From NCBI GenBank assembly GCA_029101205.1, contig JAQXQO010000035.1:1-44839 (forward strand): a stretch of 44,839 bases of DNA, written 5' to 3'. The notes beneath the pieces were generated by a model. That model made no database searches. It was not told where the DNA came from and was given only the letters and a program-made list of their open reading frames with translations. The DNA comes from Coriobacteriales bacterium (GTDB taxonomy: Bacteria > Actinomycetota > Coriobacteriia > Coriobacteriales > Atopobiaceae). This document shows positions 18,815-28,912 of this stretch, piece after piece; within the stretch, counting starts at the first letter, position 1, and each line of letters starts with the position of its first letter. Both the position numbers and the translations under genes were made by a program.

Positions 18815-19126
18815 CTACTCTGCAGCCTTGGCTGCCTTGGCGGCCTGCTTCTTCGAGAGCTTGTGCTTCTTCTCGGGAGCAGGAGCGCCGGTGCGGACGA
18901 TGTCGATGAGGTGGGAGACGGTGTTGGAAGGCTGAGCGCCCTTGGCCACCCACTCGTCGATCTTCTCGAGGTCGAGCTCGATGGTCTTCGGGGTGGTCAG
19001 CGGGTTGTAGCGGCCGACCTGCTCGATGTAGCGGCCATCGCGGGGCATGCGGCCGTCAGCGACGACGACGCGATAGTACGGACGCTTCTTGGCACCGTGA
19101 CGGGCCAGACGAATCTTGACTGCCAA
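18815..19126 (-). CDS. rpsP: 30S ribosomal protein S16 (TTG start)
   Basis: [42 protein letters not shown]; start codon read as TTG with GGAGGAG upstream. Confidence 0.96.
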   Translation of the reverse strand: MAVKIRLARHGAKKRPYYRVVVADGRMPRDGRYIEQVGRYNPLTTPKTIELDLEKIDEWVAKGAQPSNTVSHLIDIVRTGAPAPEKKHKLSKKQAAKAAKAAE

Positions 19127-19370
19127 TTAAAACTCCTCCAGACGAGCGGCGCAGTTGGAAGTAGGTGTAGGGGCGCCGCATAGCCATACAAGCGATACAC
19201 TATACTACGATAAAATCCCCCGAGGTGGAGGTGCAGTTTTTGTGAAGCGTTGTGCGTCTATCCACCAAAACTCGTTTCTTGGCAATCAAATTGGCCAAAG
19301 TCGGGAATTTCACGAGTAGCATACGTGTCTGTCAGCAAAGCCGCTCCGTGACTCGGGGAAGGACAACCAC

Positions 19371-20048
<678 letters not shown>

Positions 20049-20075
20049 CTCCTCCTGTGAATACCACGCTAAATA

Positions 20076-20105
20076 CGCCCCGCCACGTGCGGGGCGCTTT
20101 TTTAG
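20076..20105 (+). terminator. Rho-independent terminator between response regulator and kinase
   Basis: CGCCCCGC-CACGT-GCGGGGCG-CTTTTTTA; outer arms CGCTAAA/TTTAGCG lengthen the stem. Confidence 0.85.
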
Positions 20106-20144
20106 CGCGATACTTCCAGTGGCCCATCGCAAAGGAGCAATACG

Positions 20145-21395
20145 ATGCTGCAGAAGCTCAGGTTCAAGTTCACCCTGGTCATCACAATCATCGCCGGCAC
20201 CATCCTGGCGGTGGTCCTGCTGAGCTCGCTGTACACCGCGTTCCAGACGCAGCGCTACGTCATCAACAACGCCCTGGAGGACGGCATCCACGGCGACCTG
20301 TCAAAGATGCGCGGCTTTGGCGACACCTCCTCGCTCAGCTCTTCTGCCGACTACACGCGCCTGCCCACGATGGCCATGGACGTCAGCTCGGACGGCATCG
20401 TGCTGGCCACGAACGACATGGCAACCTCGGCCGACGTCGACGTCGTGACCGAGGTGGTCGAGGAGGCGCTGTCTTCCGACGCCGACCGTGGCACCATCAG
20501 CTCTCCCAGCCTCAGCTGGCGTCGCGCCGAGCTGGCAAACGGCTACCGCATCGCGGTGGTGGACACCTCGGCGTCCAACTACCTCCTGAAGTCCCAGACC
20601 ATACAGGATGTGCTGATCCTGGTCATAGCCGTCGTGGTGCTGTGGGGCGTCGCGTGGGCCTTGTCGCTGTGGCTGCTGAAGCCCGTCTCGCATGCATGGG
20701 ACCAGCAGCGCCAGTTCGTCGCCGACGCCTCGCACGAGCTGAAGACGCCCCTTGCCGTCATCATCGCCAACACCGAGATCCTGCTGAAGGACGACAGCAT
20801 CTCGCAGGAGGCCAAGCGCTGGGTCAAGTCGACGGCCGACGAGTCAGCGCACATGAAGAACCTGGTAGAGGAGCTGCTGGAGCTGGCGCGCACCGATGAG
20901 GGCGCCACGTCGGGCTCGGGCATCATGCACATGGACGACGTGGACTTCTCGGCGCAGGTCGAAAGCGCCGCGCTGGAGTTCGACGCCATCGCCTTCGAGC
21001 ACGGCTCCACCCTGGAGGAGGACGTCCAGGAGAACATCCACGTGACGGGCGACGCCGAGTGGACGCAGCGCCTCATAAAGATCCTCATCGACAACGCCAT
21101 CAAATACGCCACCGTGGGCACGCAGGTATCCGTCCGCCTATGGCGCGACGGCAAGAAGTGCCACCTCACGGTGAACAACCACGGCGACGTGATATCCGCC
21201 GAGGACCTGAAGCACATCTTTGACCGCTTCTATCGCTCCGACGAGGCAAGGACCCGCCAGCCCGGCGCCGGCGGCTTCGGGCTGGGCCTGGCCATCGCCA
21301 AGGGCATAGCGACGGCTCACAAGGGCACCATCGAGGCCGCCAGCAACGCGGAAGACGGCACCACCTTCACGGTGACGCTGCCCGTACGCAGCTAG
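20145..21395 (+). CDS. Membrane sensor histidine kinase
   Basis: Two TM segments; H box FVADASHELKTPLAVIIANTEILL; N box ILIDNAIKYA; GFGLGLAIAKGIATAHKG. Confidence 0.95.
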   Translation: MLQKLRFKFTLVITIIAGTILAVVLLSSLYTAFQTQRYVINNALEDGIHGDLSKMRGFGDTSSLSSSADYTRLPTMAMDVSSDGIVLATNDMATSADVDVVTEVVEEALSSDADRGTISSPSLSWRRAELANGYRIAVVDTSASNYLLKSQTIQDVLILVIAVVVLWGVAWALSLWLLKPVSHAWDQQRQFVADASHELKTPLAVIIANTEILLKDDSISQEAKRWVKSTADESAHMKNLVEELLELARTDEGATSGSGIMHMDDVDFSAQVESAALEFDAIAFEHGSTLEEDVQENIHVTGDAEWTQRLIKILIDNAIKYATVGTQVSVRLWRDGKKCHLTVNNHGDVISAEDLKHIFDRFYRSDEARTRQPGAGGFGLGLAIAKGIATAHKGTIEAASNAEDGTTFTVTLPVRS

Positions 21396-21399
21396 AGCC

Positions 21400-22848
21400 A
21401 TGTCCACACTGACGTGGGAGGGCCCGGCCATTGGGCTCATGGACCTGGACGCGTTCTTCGCCTCCGTCGAGATGCTGGACCACCCCGAATGGCGCGGCAA
21501 GCCCGTCATCGTAGGCGGGTCCGCGCAAAAGCGAGGCGTGGTGTCCACCGCCTCCTACGAGGCGAGGAAGTACGGCGTTCACTCCGCTATGCCCTCATGG
21601 CAGGCACAGAGGCTGTGCCCCCAGGCCATCTGGACCAGGGGCCACTTCGACCGCTACCGCGAGGTCAGCGCCCAGGTGATGGCCATCCTGGAGTCCGAGA
21701 CCCCCCTGGTGGAGCGCATGTCCATAGACGAGGCGTTCTTCGACGTGACGCCCGACCGCTACAACCGCGAGGACCCCATCCAGGTGTGCCGGCGCATCCA
21801 GACGCGCGTGGCGCAGCTGGGCGTCACGTGCTCCATAGGCTTGGGCACCACCAAGACCGTGGCAAAGATAGCCTCTGAGCGACAGAAGCCACGCGGCCTC
21901 ACGGTGGTGCCGCCCGGCACCGAGGCCCAGTTCCTGGCGCCGCTGTCCGTGCGCGCCATGAGCGGCATCGGTGAGTCCACGGGCAGGCGCCTTGAGCAGA
22001 TGGGCATCCGCACGCTGGGCCAGCTGGCACGACAGGAACCCGACCAGATGCGCCTGATGTTCGGCGTGTCAGGCCCCCGCATGGTGCTGCGCGCGCAGGG
22101 ACGGGAGCATAGCCGCGTCAGGCCCGCATCGCAGGCCGAGCCGGTGAAGTCGGTCAGCAACGAGCGCACGTTCCAGCGCGACCTCACCACCAAAGACGAG
22201 CTTCTGGCGGCCATCGGCCACGTCAGCGAGCTCACCGGATACAGGCTGCGCACAAAGGGGCTCCAGGGCTCGTGCGTCACGCTGAAGCTGCGCTTCAGTA
22301 ACTTGCACTCGCGCACCGCGCAGCGACAGCTGGACTACGCCACCGATGACGAGCACGTGTTTGGCCCCGCCGCCGCACAGCTGCTGGACACGCTGTGGAA
22401 GCCCGGCAGCGCCGTCCGGCTGGTGGGCGTGGGCATCAGCTCGTTCGGCCCCAAGCCCCAGCAGCTGAGCCTGTTCGACGACGAGCCGCAGGGGACTTCC
22501 TTGCGCGACCCCTCGAGGCGCGAAGCACCTGCAGGCGCCGGGACCGCGCACAACGATGCGGCCAAGAAGGACACAAAGCCCGTCACCGGGTCCACGCAGC
22601 CAAAAGATGGCGCCCAGCCATTGGAGGCCAGGCGCCAGGATGGTACTTCTGAACACTCGGGTGCCCAAGCGGGCTCCGCGTCACACGCACGCGCGAAGAG
22701 GCTTCCCAAACGCGACTTGCGCGCCCTCAGCGAGGCGACCGACCAGGTGCGCCGAAAGTTCGGCTCAGACTCCATAGCGCTGGGCCGCGACCTCAGGCTG
22801 AAGGACGCCCTCTCGGACACCGTGCCCCGGCACAAGGAGGACGCCTAG
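21400..22848 (+). CDS. dinB: Y-family DNA polymerase IV
   Basis: IGLMDLDAFFASVEMLDHPEWRGKPVIVGG, MSIDEAFFDVT, clamp-binding-like QQLSLFDD. Confidence 0.93.
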   Translation: MSTLTWEGPAIGLMDLDAFFASVEMLDHPEWRGKPVIVGGSAQKRGVVSTASYEARKYGVHSAMPSWQAQRLCPQAIWTRGHFDRYREVSAQVMAILESETPLVERMSIDEAFFDVTPDRYNREDPIQVCRRIQTRVAQLGVTCSIGLGTTKTVAKIASERQKPRGLTVVPPGTEAQFLAPLSVRAMSGIGESTGRRLEQMGIRTLGQLARQEPDQMRLMFGVSGPRMVLRAQGREHSRVRPASQAEPVKSVSNERTFQRDLTTKDELLAAIGHVSELTGYRLRTKGLQGSCVTLKLRFSNLHSRTAQRQLDYATDDEHVFGPAAAQLLDTLWKPGSAVRLVGVGISSFGPKPQQLSLFDDEPQGTSLRDPSRREAPAGAGTAHNDAAKKDTKPVTGSTQPKDGAQPLEARRQDGTSEHSGAQAGSASHARAKRLPKRDLRALSEATDQVRRKFGSDSIALGRDLRLKDALSDTVPRHKEDA

Positions 22849-22873
22849 GGCGCGCCTGTGACCTTGGTGGAGA

Positions 22874-23296
22874 CTAGTCCTCGGTCTCCTGCTGGTCCTG
22901 CGCAGGCTCTGCAGGCTCGACGGGCTCGGGCAGCGGCGCCGCGCCCTCCAGGTTCAGCGGCACGTGCGGGGCCTCGCCCCACAGGCGCTCCAGGCGGTAG
23001 AACTCCCTGGCCTCGGGTTGGAACACGTGCACGACGACCGAGCCGTAGTCCAGAAGCACCCACGTGGAGCGCGCCCTGCCCTCGGTCGAGTAGGGCTTGT
23101 AGCCGGTGTTCTTCTGCACCTTCTTTACGATGCCGTCCACGACGGCGTCCATCAGGTGCGAGTTGGCCGCCGAGCAGATGAGGAAGTAGTCGCAGACGTC
23201 AGACTGGCCGGTGAGGTCCAGCAGCATGATGTCGGTGGCCTTCTTCTCGTCCGCGGCGATGGCTGCGACCTTTGCGAGCTCCAGCGGTGTGGTCAT
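22874..23296 (-). CDS. rsfS: Ribosome silencing factor RsfS (Iojap-like)
   Basis: KKATDIMLLDLTGQSDVCDYFLICSAANSHLMDAVVDGIVKKVQKN...STWVLLDYGSVVVHVFQPEAREFYRLERLWGEAP. Confidence 0.95.
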   Translation of the reverse strand: MTTPLELAKVAAIAADEKKATDIMLLDLTGQSDVCDYFLICSAANSHLMDAVVDGIVKKVQKNTGYKPYSTEGRARSTWVLLDYGSVVVHVFQPEAREFYRLERLWGEAPHVPLNLEGAAPLPEPVEPAEPAQDQQETED

Positions 23297-23324
23297 GTGG
23301 TAGTCCGTCCTTTCGCGGCTTGGG

Positions 23325-23993
23325 CTACGCCCTTGCCTGCACTAGAGAGTTATATATGTCTATGGTACCCGGGTACAGGTAGCGCCGCGTCTGGATGACG
23401 TATTCGACCCCACCTGCAAAGGACTGAAAGTACAGCTCGTCCAGGCTGACGCGCCCCACCAGGTCCCTGGAGGCCTGGATACCGGCGCTGGACGGCCTGC
23501 CGGGCTCTATGCCGTCGGCCACGAACACCACCTCGTCCAGGGGCGACATGTGCGCATGGCCGGTGGTGTGCCGGTCGATGGCCTGAAACACCGCGGGGTC
23601 CAGCCACGGGTAGCGCTCCGGCAGCTCCAGCGCGGCCACCTTGCCGTGCAGAAGGGGCTCCACCAGGTGCAGGTCGACGCCCATCTGTATGCCCAGCTGC
23701 TGCGCCCTGCTGACCAGCTCCTGGTGGGGGACCACCTTGCTCCAGTCGTGCAGCAGGCCGGCCGCGCATGCCAGGTAGGGGTCGACGCCGTACAGCAGCG
23801 CCAGGTGCGTGGCCTCGCGCGCCACGCCCAGAGAGTGGCTCAGCCGCTTCGGCTTGGGCGCCAGCTGCCTGCTGACGTCCTCCCGCAGCTGGTCCAGCCT
23901 TTCCTCCTGCTGGGGCAAGAAGTGCGCCTCGCCCCCGACGGGACGCCAGGCCTCGGGCTCCGCGCCCTTCGCGCGGCCCTCTGCTTGCTTCAT
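23325..23993 (-). CDS. yqeK: YqeK-like HD-domain phosphohydrolase
   Basis: RLSHSLGVAREATHLALLYGVDPYLACAAGLLHDWSKVVP; between nadD and rsfS. Confidence 0.88.
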   Translation of the reverse strand: MKQAEGRAKGAEPEAWRPVGGEAHFLPQQEERLDQLREDVSRQLAPKPKRLSHSLGVAREATHLALLYGVDPYLACAAGLLHDWSKVVPHQELVSRAQQLGIQMGVDLHLVEPLLHGKVAALELPERYPWLDPAVFQAIDRHTTGHAHMSPLDEVVFVADGIEPGRPSSAGIQASRDLVGRVSLDELYFQSFAGGVEYVIQTRRYLYPGTIDIYNSLVQARA

Positions 23994-24029
23994 GTGAATG
24001 GCCTCTCTTCCGAATCCATGAGCCCCTGA

Positions 24030-24770
24030 TCAGTATTCCTGCGCGCGGTCCAGCTCGCTTGCCTCGAAGGTGTTCGGGCGGGCACCGTACAGCTTGTGCT
24101 TGTGGATGTAGCCCGTAACGGGTTCGGGCGTCAGGTAGCGCAGGCTCTGCCCCTTCGCCACGCGCTCGCGAAGGTAGCTCGACGAGATGGCCAGGGCGGG
24201 AATCTCGAGGTACGTGACATCGAAGTGGTACGGTGACGCCGCTATGGTGCTGCGGGCGCGATCCAGGTCGTAGCCGGGACGGGTGGCGCCCACCAGGTGC
24301 GCTATGTCCGCGATGGTCTCGGCGTGGCGCCAGCGCACGATCTCGGCTATGGCGTCGGCACCGGTGATGAAGTACAGCTGCACGTTGGGCGGGTACACCT
24401 CGCGCAGAAGCGCCAGCGTGTCGGCCGTGTAGGTGATGCCCTCGCGGTCGACCTCGAATCTGCTGGCCAGGAAGTGGGGGTTGTCCGACGTGGCCAGAAG
24501 CGTCATTGCGTAGCGGTCCTCGCCGGGCGAGACGTGCCGGTCCTGCTTGAAGGCGGGCCTTCCAGCGGGCATGAACACGACCACGTCCAGGTCCAGGTCG
24601 TAGAAGGCCTGCTCGGCTGCCACGAGGTGGCCGTTGTGTATGGGGTCGAACGTGCCACCCATGATGCCCAGCCTGTACGTGCGGTTGGGGTTTCTGCCCA
24701 GCATGGGCAGGTCGGCGCGGCGGACAATGCCTTCGGCTATCTTTTCGATGTCTTTGGAGTCGTACTTCAT
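24030..24770 (-). CDS. nadD: Nicotinate-nucleotide adenylyltransferase
   Basis: RLGIMGGTFDPIHNGHLVAAEQAFYDLDLDVVVFMPAGRPAFKQ, ISSSYLRERVAKGQSLRYLTPEPV. Confidence 0.95.
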   Translation of the reverse strand: MKYDSKDIEKIAEGIVRRADLPMLGRNPNRTYRLGIMGGTFDPIHNGHLVAAEQAFYDLDLDVVVFMPAGRPAFKQDRHVSPGEDRYAMTLLATSDNPHFLASRFEVDREGITYTADTLALLREVYPPNVQLYFITGADAIAEIVRWRHAETIADIAHLVGATRPGYDLDRARSTIAASPYHFDVTYLEIPALAISSSYLRERVAKGQSLRYLTPEPVTGYIHKHKLYGARPNTFEASELDRAQEY

Positions 24771-24786
24771 GCGCCCTCCCACGGCG

Positions 24787-25911
24787 TCAGAACACCAGGA
24801 GCTCGTCTCTGTGTATGGCGGGCTGCGTGGCCTTGGACGGCATGAACCTGCCGATGACCTCCAGCGAGAGCCCCCGGACGCGCACCATGTCGTCAGAGGA
24901 GTAGCGTACCACGCCTCGACCCACGATCAGCCCTTCTTCGTCCACTACGTTCACCACGTCGCCCTCGGCGTACGAGCCCTCGGTGCTCGTGACGCCCACG
25001 GGCAGAAGCGAGGCCCCGCGCTGCGTGATGGCCCTGCGGGCGCCCGCGTCTATGTGGAGCGTGCCGTGCACCACCTCGGCAAGGCCGATCCACAGCTTTC
25101 GCCCGGCCTCGCGAGAGCCTTGCTGGGAGGGAACGAACCTGGTGCCGATGCGCTCTCCCCCGGCAGCGCGCACGAGCGCGTCCCGGTCGCGACCCCTGCA
25201 TATGACCATGGGAATGCCGGCGGCCATGACCGCACGGGCGGCACGCAGTTTGGATGCCATGCCGCCCGTGCCCACGGACGATCCGGCCCCTCCCGCCATG
25301 GACTCCAGCTGCGGAGTGATGGCGTCCACATGCTCCACCAGCCGCGCGTTGTGGTCCTTCTGGGGGTTTGCGGTGTAGAGCCCGTCCACGTCGGAAAGAA
25401 TGACGTACAGGCGCGCGCCCACCAGGGCCGAGACGATGGCCCCCAGCATGTCGTTGTCGCCGAACGTGAACTCGGACACGCTGACGGTGTCGTTCTCGTT
25501 TACCACAGGGACCGCGCCCAGCTCCAGGAGCCTTCCCAGGGTGTTGCGCGCGTTGAGGTACGCCTCGCGGTCGACCACGTCGCGGCGGGTCAGCAGCACC
25601 TGGCCACACGGTACGCCGCGCTTGGCCAGCTCCTCGGCGTACACCTCGGTCAGTGCCGCCTGGCCTGCGGCCGCGCAGGCCTGCAGGCTGGGGATGTCGG
25701 TGGGCTTTGAGCGGAAGCCCAGGCGCTCGCGGCCCGCCGCGGCGGCACCCGACGACACCAGGATGACGTGGCAGCCCTCGCGGCCCAGGCGTGCCACCTG
25801 GTCGCAGACGGAGCCGATGAAGGCGCGGTCGGGGGCGCCGCTGGCGTCCACCAACGTGGACGAGCCCAGCTTTGCCACGATGACGTTCGTATGGCCGTCG
25901 AGCGCGGACAT
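24787..25911 (-). CDS. proB: Glutamate 5-kinase with C-terminal PUA domain
   Basis: VIVAKLGSSTLVDASG, VILVSSGAAAAGRERLGF, NENDTVSVSEFTFGDNDMLGAIVSALVGA, GTGGMASKLRAARAV. Confidence 0.94.
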   Translation of the reverse strand: MSALDGHTNVIVAKLGSSTLVDASGAPDRAFIGSVCDQVARLGREGCHVILVSSGAAAAGRERLGFRSKPTDIPSLQACAAAGQAALTEVYAEELAKRGVPCGQVLLTRRDVVDREAYLNARNTLGRLLELGAVPVVNENDTVSVSEFTFGDNDMLGAIVSALVGARLYVILSDVDGLYTANPQKDHNARLVEHVDAITPQLESMAGGAGSSVGTGGMASKLRAARAVMAAGIPMVICRGRDRDALVRAAGGERIGTRFVPSQQGSREAGRKLWIGLAEVVHGTLHIDAGARRAITQRGASLLPVGVTSTEGSYAEGDVVNVVDEEGLIVGRGVVRYSSDDMVRVRGLSLEVIGRFMPSKATQPAIHRDELLVF

Positions 25912-25912
25912 G

Positions 25913-27334
<1,422 letters not shown>

Positions 27335-27344
27335 TCAATAGATA

Positions 27345-27371
27345 CAAAAAAAGCCCCGCCGAAGCGGGGCA
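27345..27371 (-). terminator. Rho-independent terminator after rpmA
   Basis: Reverse strand GCCCCGCTTCGGCGGGGCTTTTTTTG. Confidence 0.9.
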
Positions 27372-27388
27372 TCAGCATGCGAGAGTGC

Positions 27389-27637
27389 TTACGCGGTGCG
27401 CACGTGCACGTAGTGCTTGCGACCCTTGACGAACTCGACGGTGCCGTCAGCCAGGGCGAACAGGGTGTCGTCCTTGCCACGACCGACGTTCTCGCCCGGG
27501 GTGATGTGGGTGCCACGCTGGCGAACGATGATCTGGCCGGTCTTTACGGCCTGACCACCGAAGATCTTGGTGCCCAGACGCTGGGCGTTGGAGTCGCGGC
27601 CGTTACGGGAGGAGCCGAGACCTTTCTTGTGAGCCAT
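27389..27637 (-). CDS. rpmA: 50S ribosomal protein L27
   Basis: [62 protein letters not shown]. Confidence 0.97.
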   Translation of the reverse strand: MAHKKGLGSSRNGRDSNAQRLGTKIFGGQAVKTGQIIVRQRGTHITPGENVGRGKDDTLFALADGTVEFVKGRKHYVHVRTA

Positions 27638-27679
27638 GGAAATACCTGCCTAACTATACTCAGAGTTGAATCTCGACGC

Positions 27680-28015
27680 CTACGCCTCAGCGGACTGAGC
27701 GGCCTCCTGCACGGGGAGCTCAACGACCTGCAGACGCGTGAGGTTCTGCCTGTGGCCACGCTTGCGCTGGTAGCGCTTGCGCTTCTTGAACTTGAAGATG
27801 ATGACCTTGTCGGCCTTGAACTGCTTCAGGACCTCGGCGGTGACCTTCTTGTCTGCGAGAGCGGCGGCATCCACGACGGTGTTCTGGCCGTCATTGAGCA
27901 TCAGGACGTCAAGGCTGACCTTGTCGCCAGGCTGCGCGTCGAGCTTCTCGACATCAATGATGTCGCCCTGGGCAACCTTGTACTGCTTGCCACCAGTAGA
28001 AACGATAGCGTACAT
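27680..28015 (-). CDS. rplU: 50S ribosomal protein L21
   Basis: MYAIVSTGGKQYKVAQGDIIDVEKLDAQPGDKVSLD...FKFKKRKRYQRKRGHRQNLTRLQV. Confidence 0.96.
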   Translation of the reverse strand: MYAIVSTGGKQYKVAQGDIIDVEKLDAQPGDKVSLDVLMLNDGQNTVVDAAALADKKVTAEVLKQFKADKVIIFKFKKRKRYQRKRGHRQNLTRLQVVELPVQEAAQSAEA

Positions 28016-28056
28016 GTGAGAACTCCTCATTGCTGGTTTGAGTGCAACAGCTATTG

Positions 28057-28084
28057 ATTATACGGCCACAAGCCAAGCAGTCAA
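28057..28084 (-). promoter_or_regulatory. Predicted promoter for rplU-rpmA
   Basis: Reverse strand TTGACT - 16 nt - TATAAT. Confidence 0.75.
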
Positions 28085-28171
28085 CAAAAAATCCCCGCGC
28101 GCTCACGGTTGGGATGGACCGAACGGGAGCACAAGCACACGGGTGGTTTTCTGCTTCGATTTGCGCCTTTG

Positions 28172-28912
28172 CTAGGATAGCTTCCCAGACGCGGCATCGG
28201 GCTCCATGGCCAGAGGCTCCACAAGACCGCCACTTTGGGACTCGTGCCACTGCCCCAGGCGGCATACCCGCAGCGCCTCCATCGCGACCCCCTTCATCTG
28301 GGGCTGCGCCAGCGCGGCGCCCACCAGGATGGCGGGCCGCAGCGCCCCGTCGTTCGTCGACCGGGTGTCCAGCCGAAGGTCCAGGCCGCCCTCGCGCCGC
28401 GTGGCCTGGCATGACACCAGCGACACCCCCAGGTCGATGGTCTTTGGCTTGTCGCCGCGCATGTAGCCCAGGGTCCCCTCGCTCACGAGAGCCTGCAGCG
28501 CCTGGTCCCAGGCCTCGACCGTGGCGCCCGGCGCGTCCAGCTGCACCGACCAGGCGGAGCGGTTTGCCCAGGCCTCCAGGGCCGGCACCTTCCGGGGAAG
28601 GTAGCGCGCCTGCTGCGGCGCCAACCCCGTCGGCGTTGCCTCGGCCAGCCTGCGCAGGGCCTCCGCGGGGTCCACCCGGCTAGTCAGCATGAGGTCGTAG
28701 TACTCGGCCTCAGACGAGGCCCCCACGGGCAGCGCCTGCGAGAACTGCAGGCGAATCCTACGCGCGAAGCCGTTGCCCACGCTGAAGGGCAGACCGGAGC
28801 GCCTAATGCTGCGGTTGATGGTGTTCAGCACCTCGAGGTGACCCAGGTAGGCCAGGCGCCCCGCCTTTATGTAGCGCACGCGCAGCCTGTGGAGCTGCTG
28901 GGCCTCGCTCAT
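28172..28912 (-). CDS. Radical-SAM-associated protein (TIGR03936/DUF2344 type)
   Basis: LHRLRVRYIKAGRLAYLGHLEVLNTINRSIRRSGLPFSVGNGFARRIRLQFSQALPVG; overlaps the radical SAM gene by 4 nt. Confidence 0.88.
   Translation of the reverse strand: MSEAQQLHRLRVRYIKAGRLAYLGHLEVLNTINRSIRRSGLPFSVGNGFARRIRLQFSQALPVGASSEAEYYDLMLTSRVDPAEALRRLAEATPTGLAPQQARYLPRKVPALEAWANRSAWSVQLDAPGATVEAWDQALQALVSEGTLGYMRGDKPKTIDLGVSLVSCQATRREGGLDLRLDTRSTNDGALRPAILVGAALAQPQMKGVAMEALRVCRLGQWHESQSGGLVEPLAMEPDAASGKLS

Noticed and set aside
28085-28135. Terminator of the DUF2344 gene upstream of the rplU promoter
   Set aside because: A T-run (ATTTTTTG) follows a possible CCCG/CGGG hairpin on the reverse strand, but the stem is interrupted and it lies upstream, not downstream, of rplU; orientation places it after rplU's neighbour only weakly, so not called.
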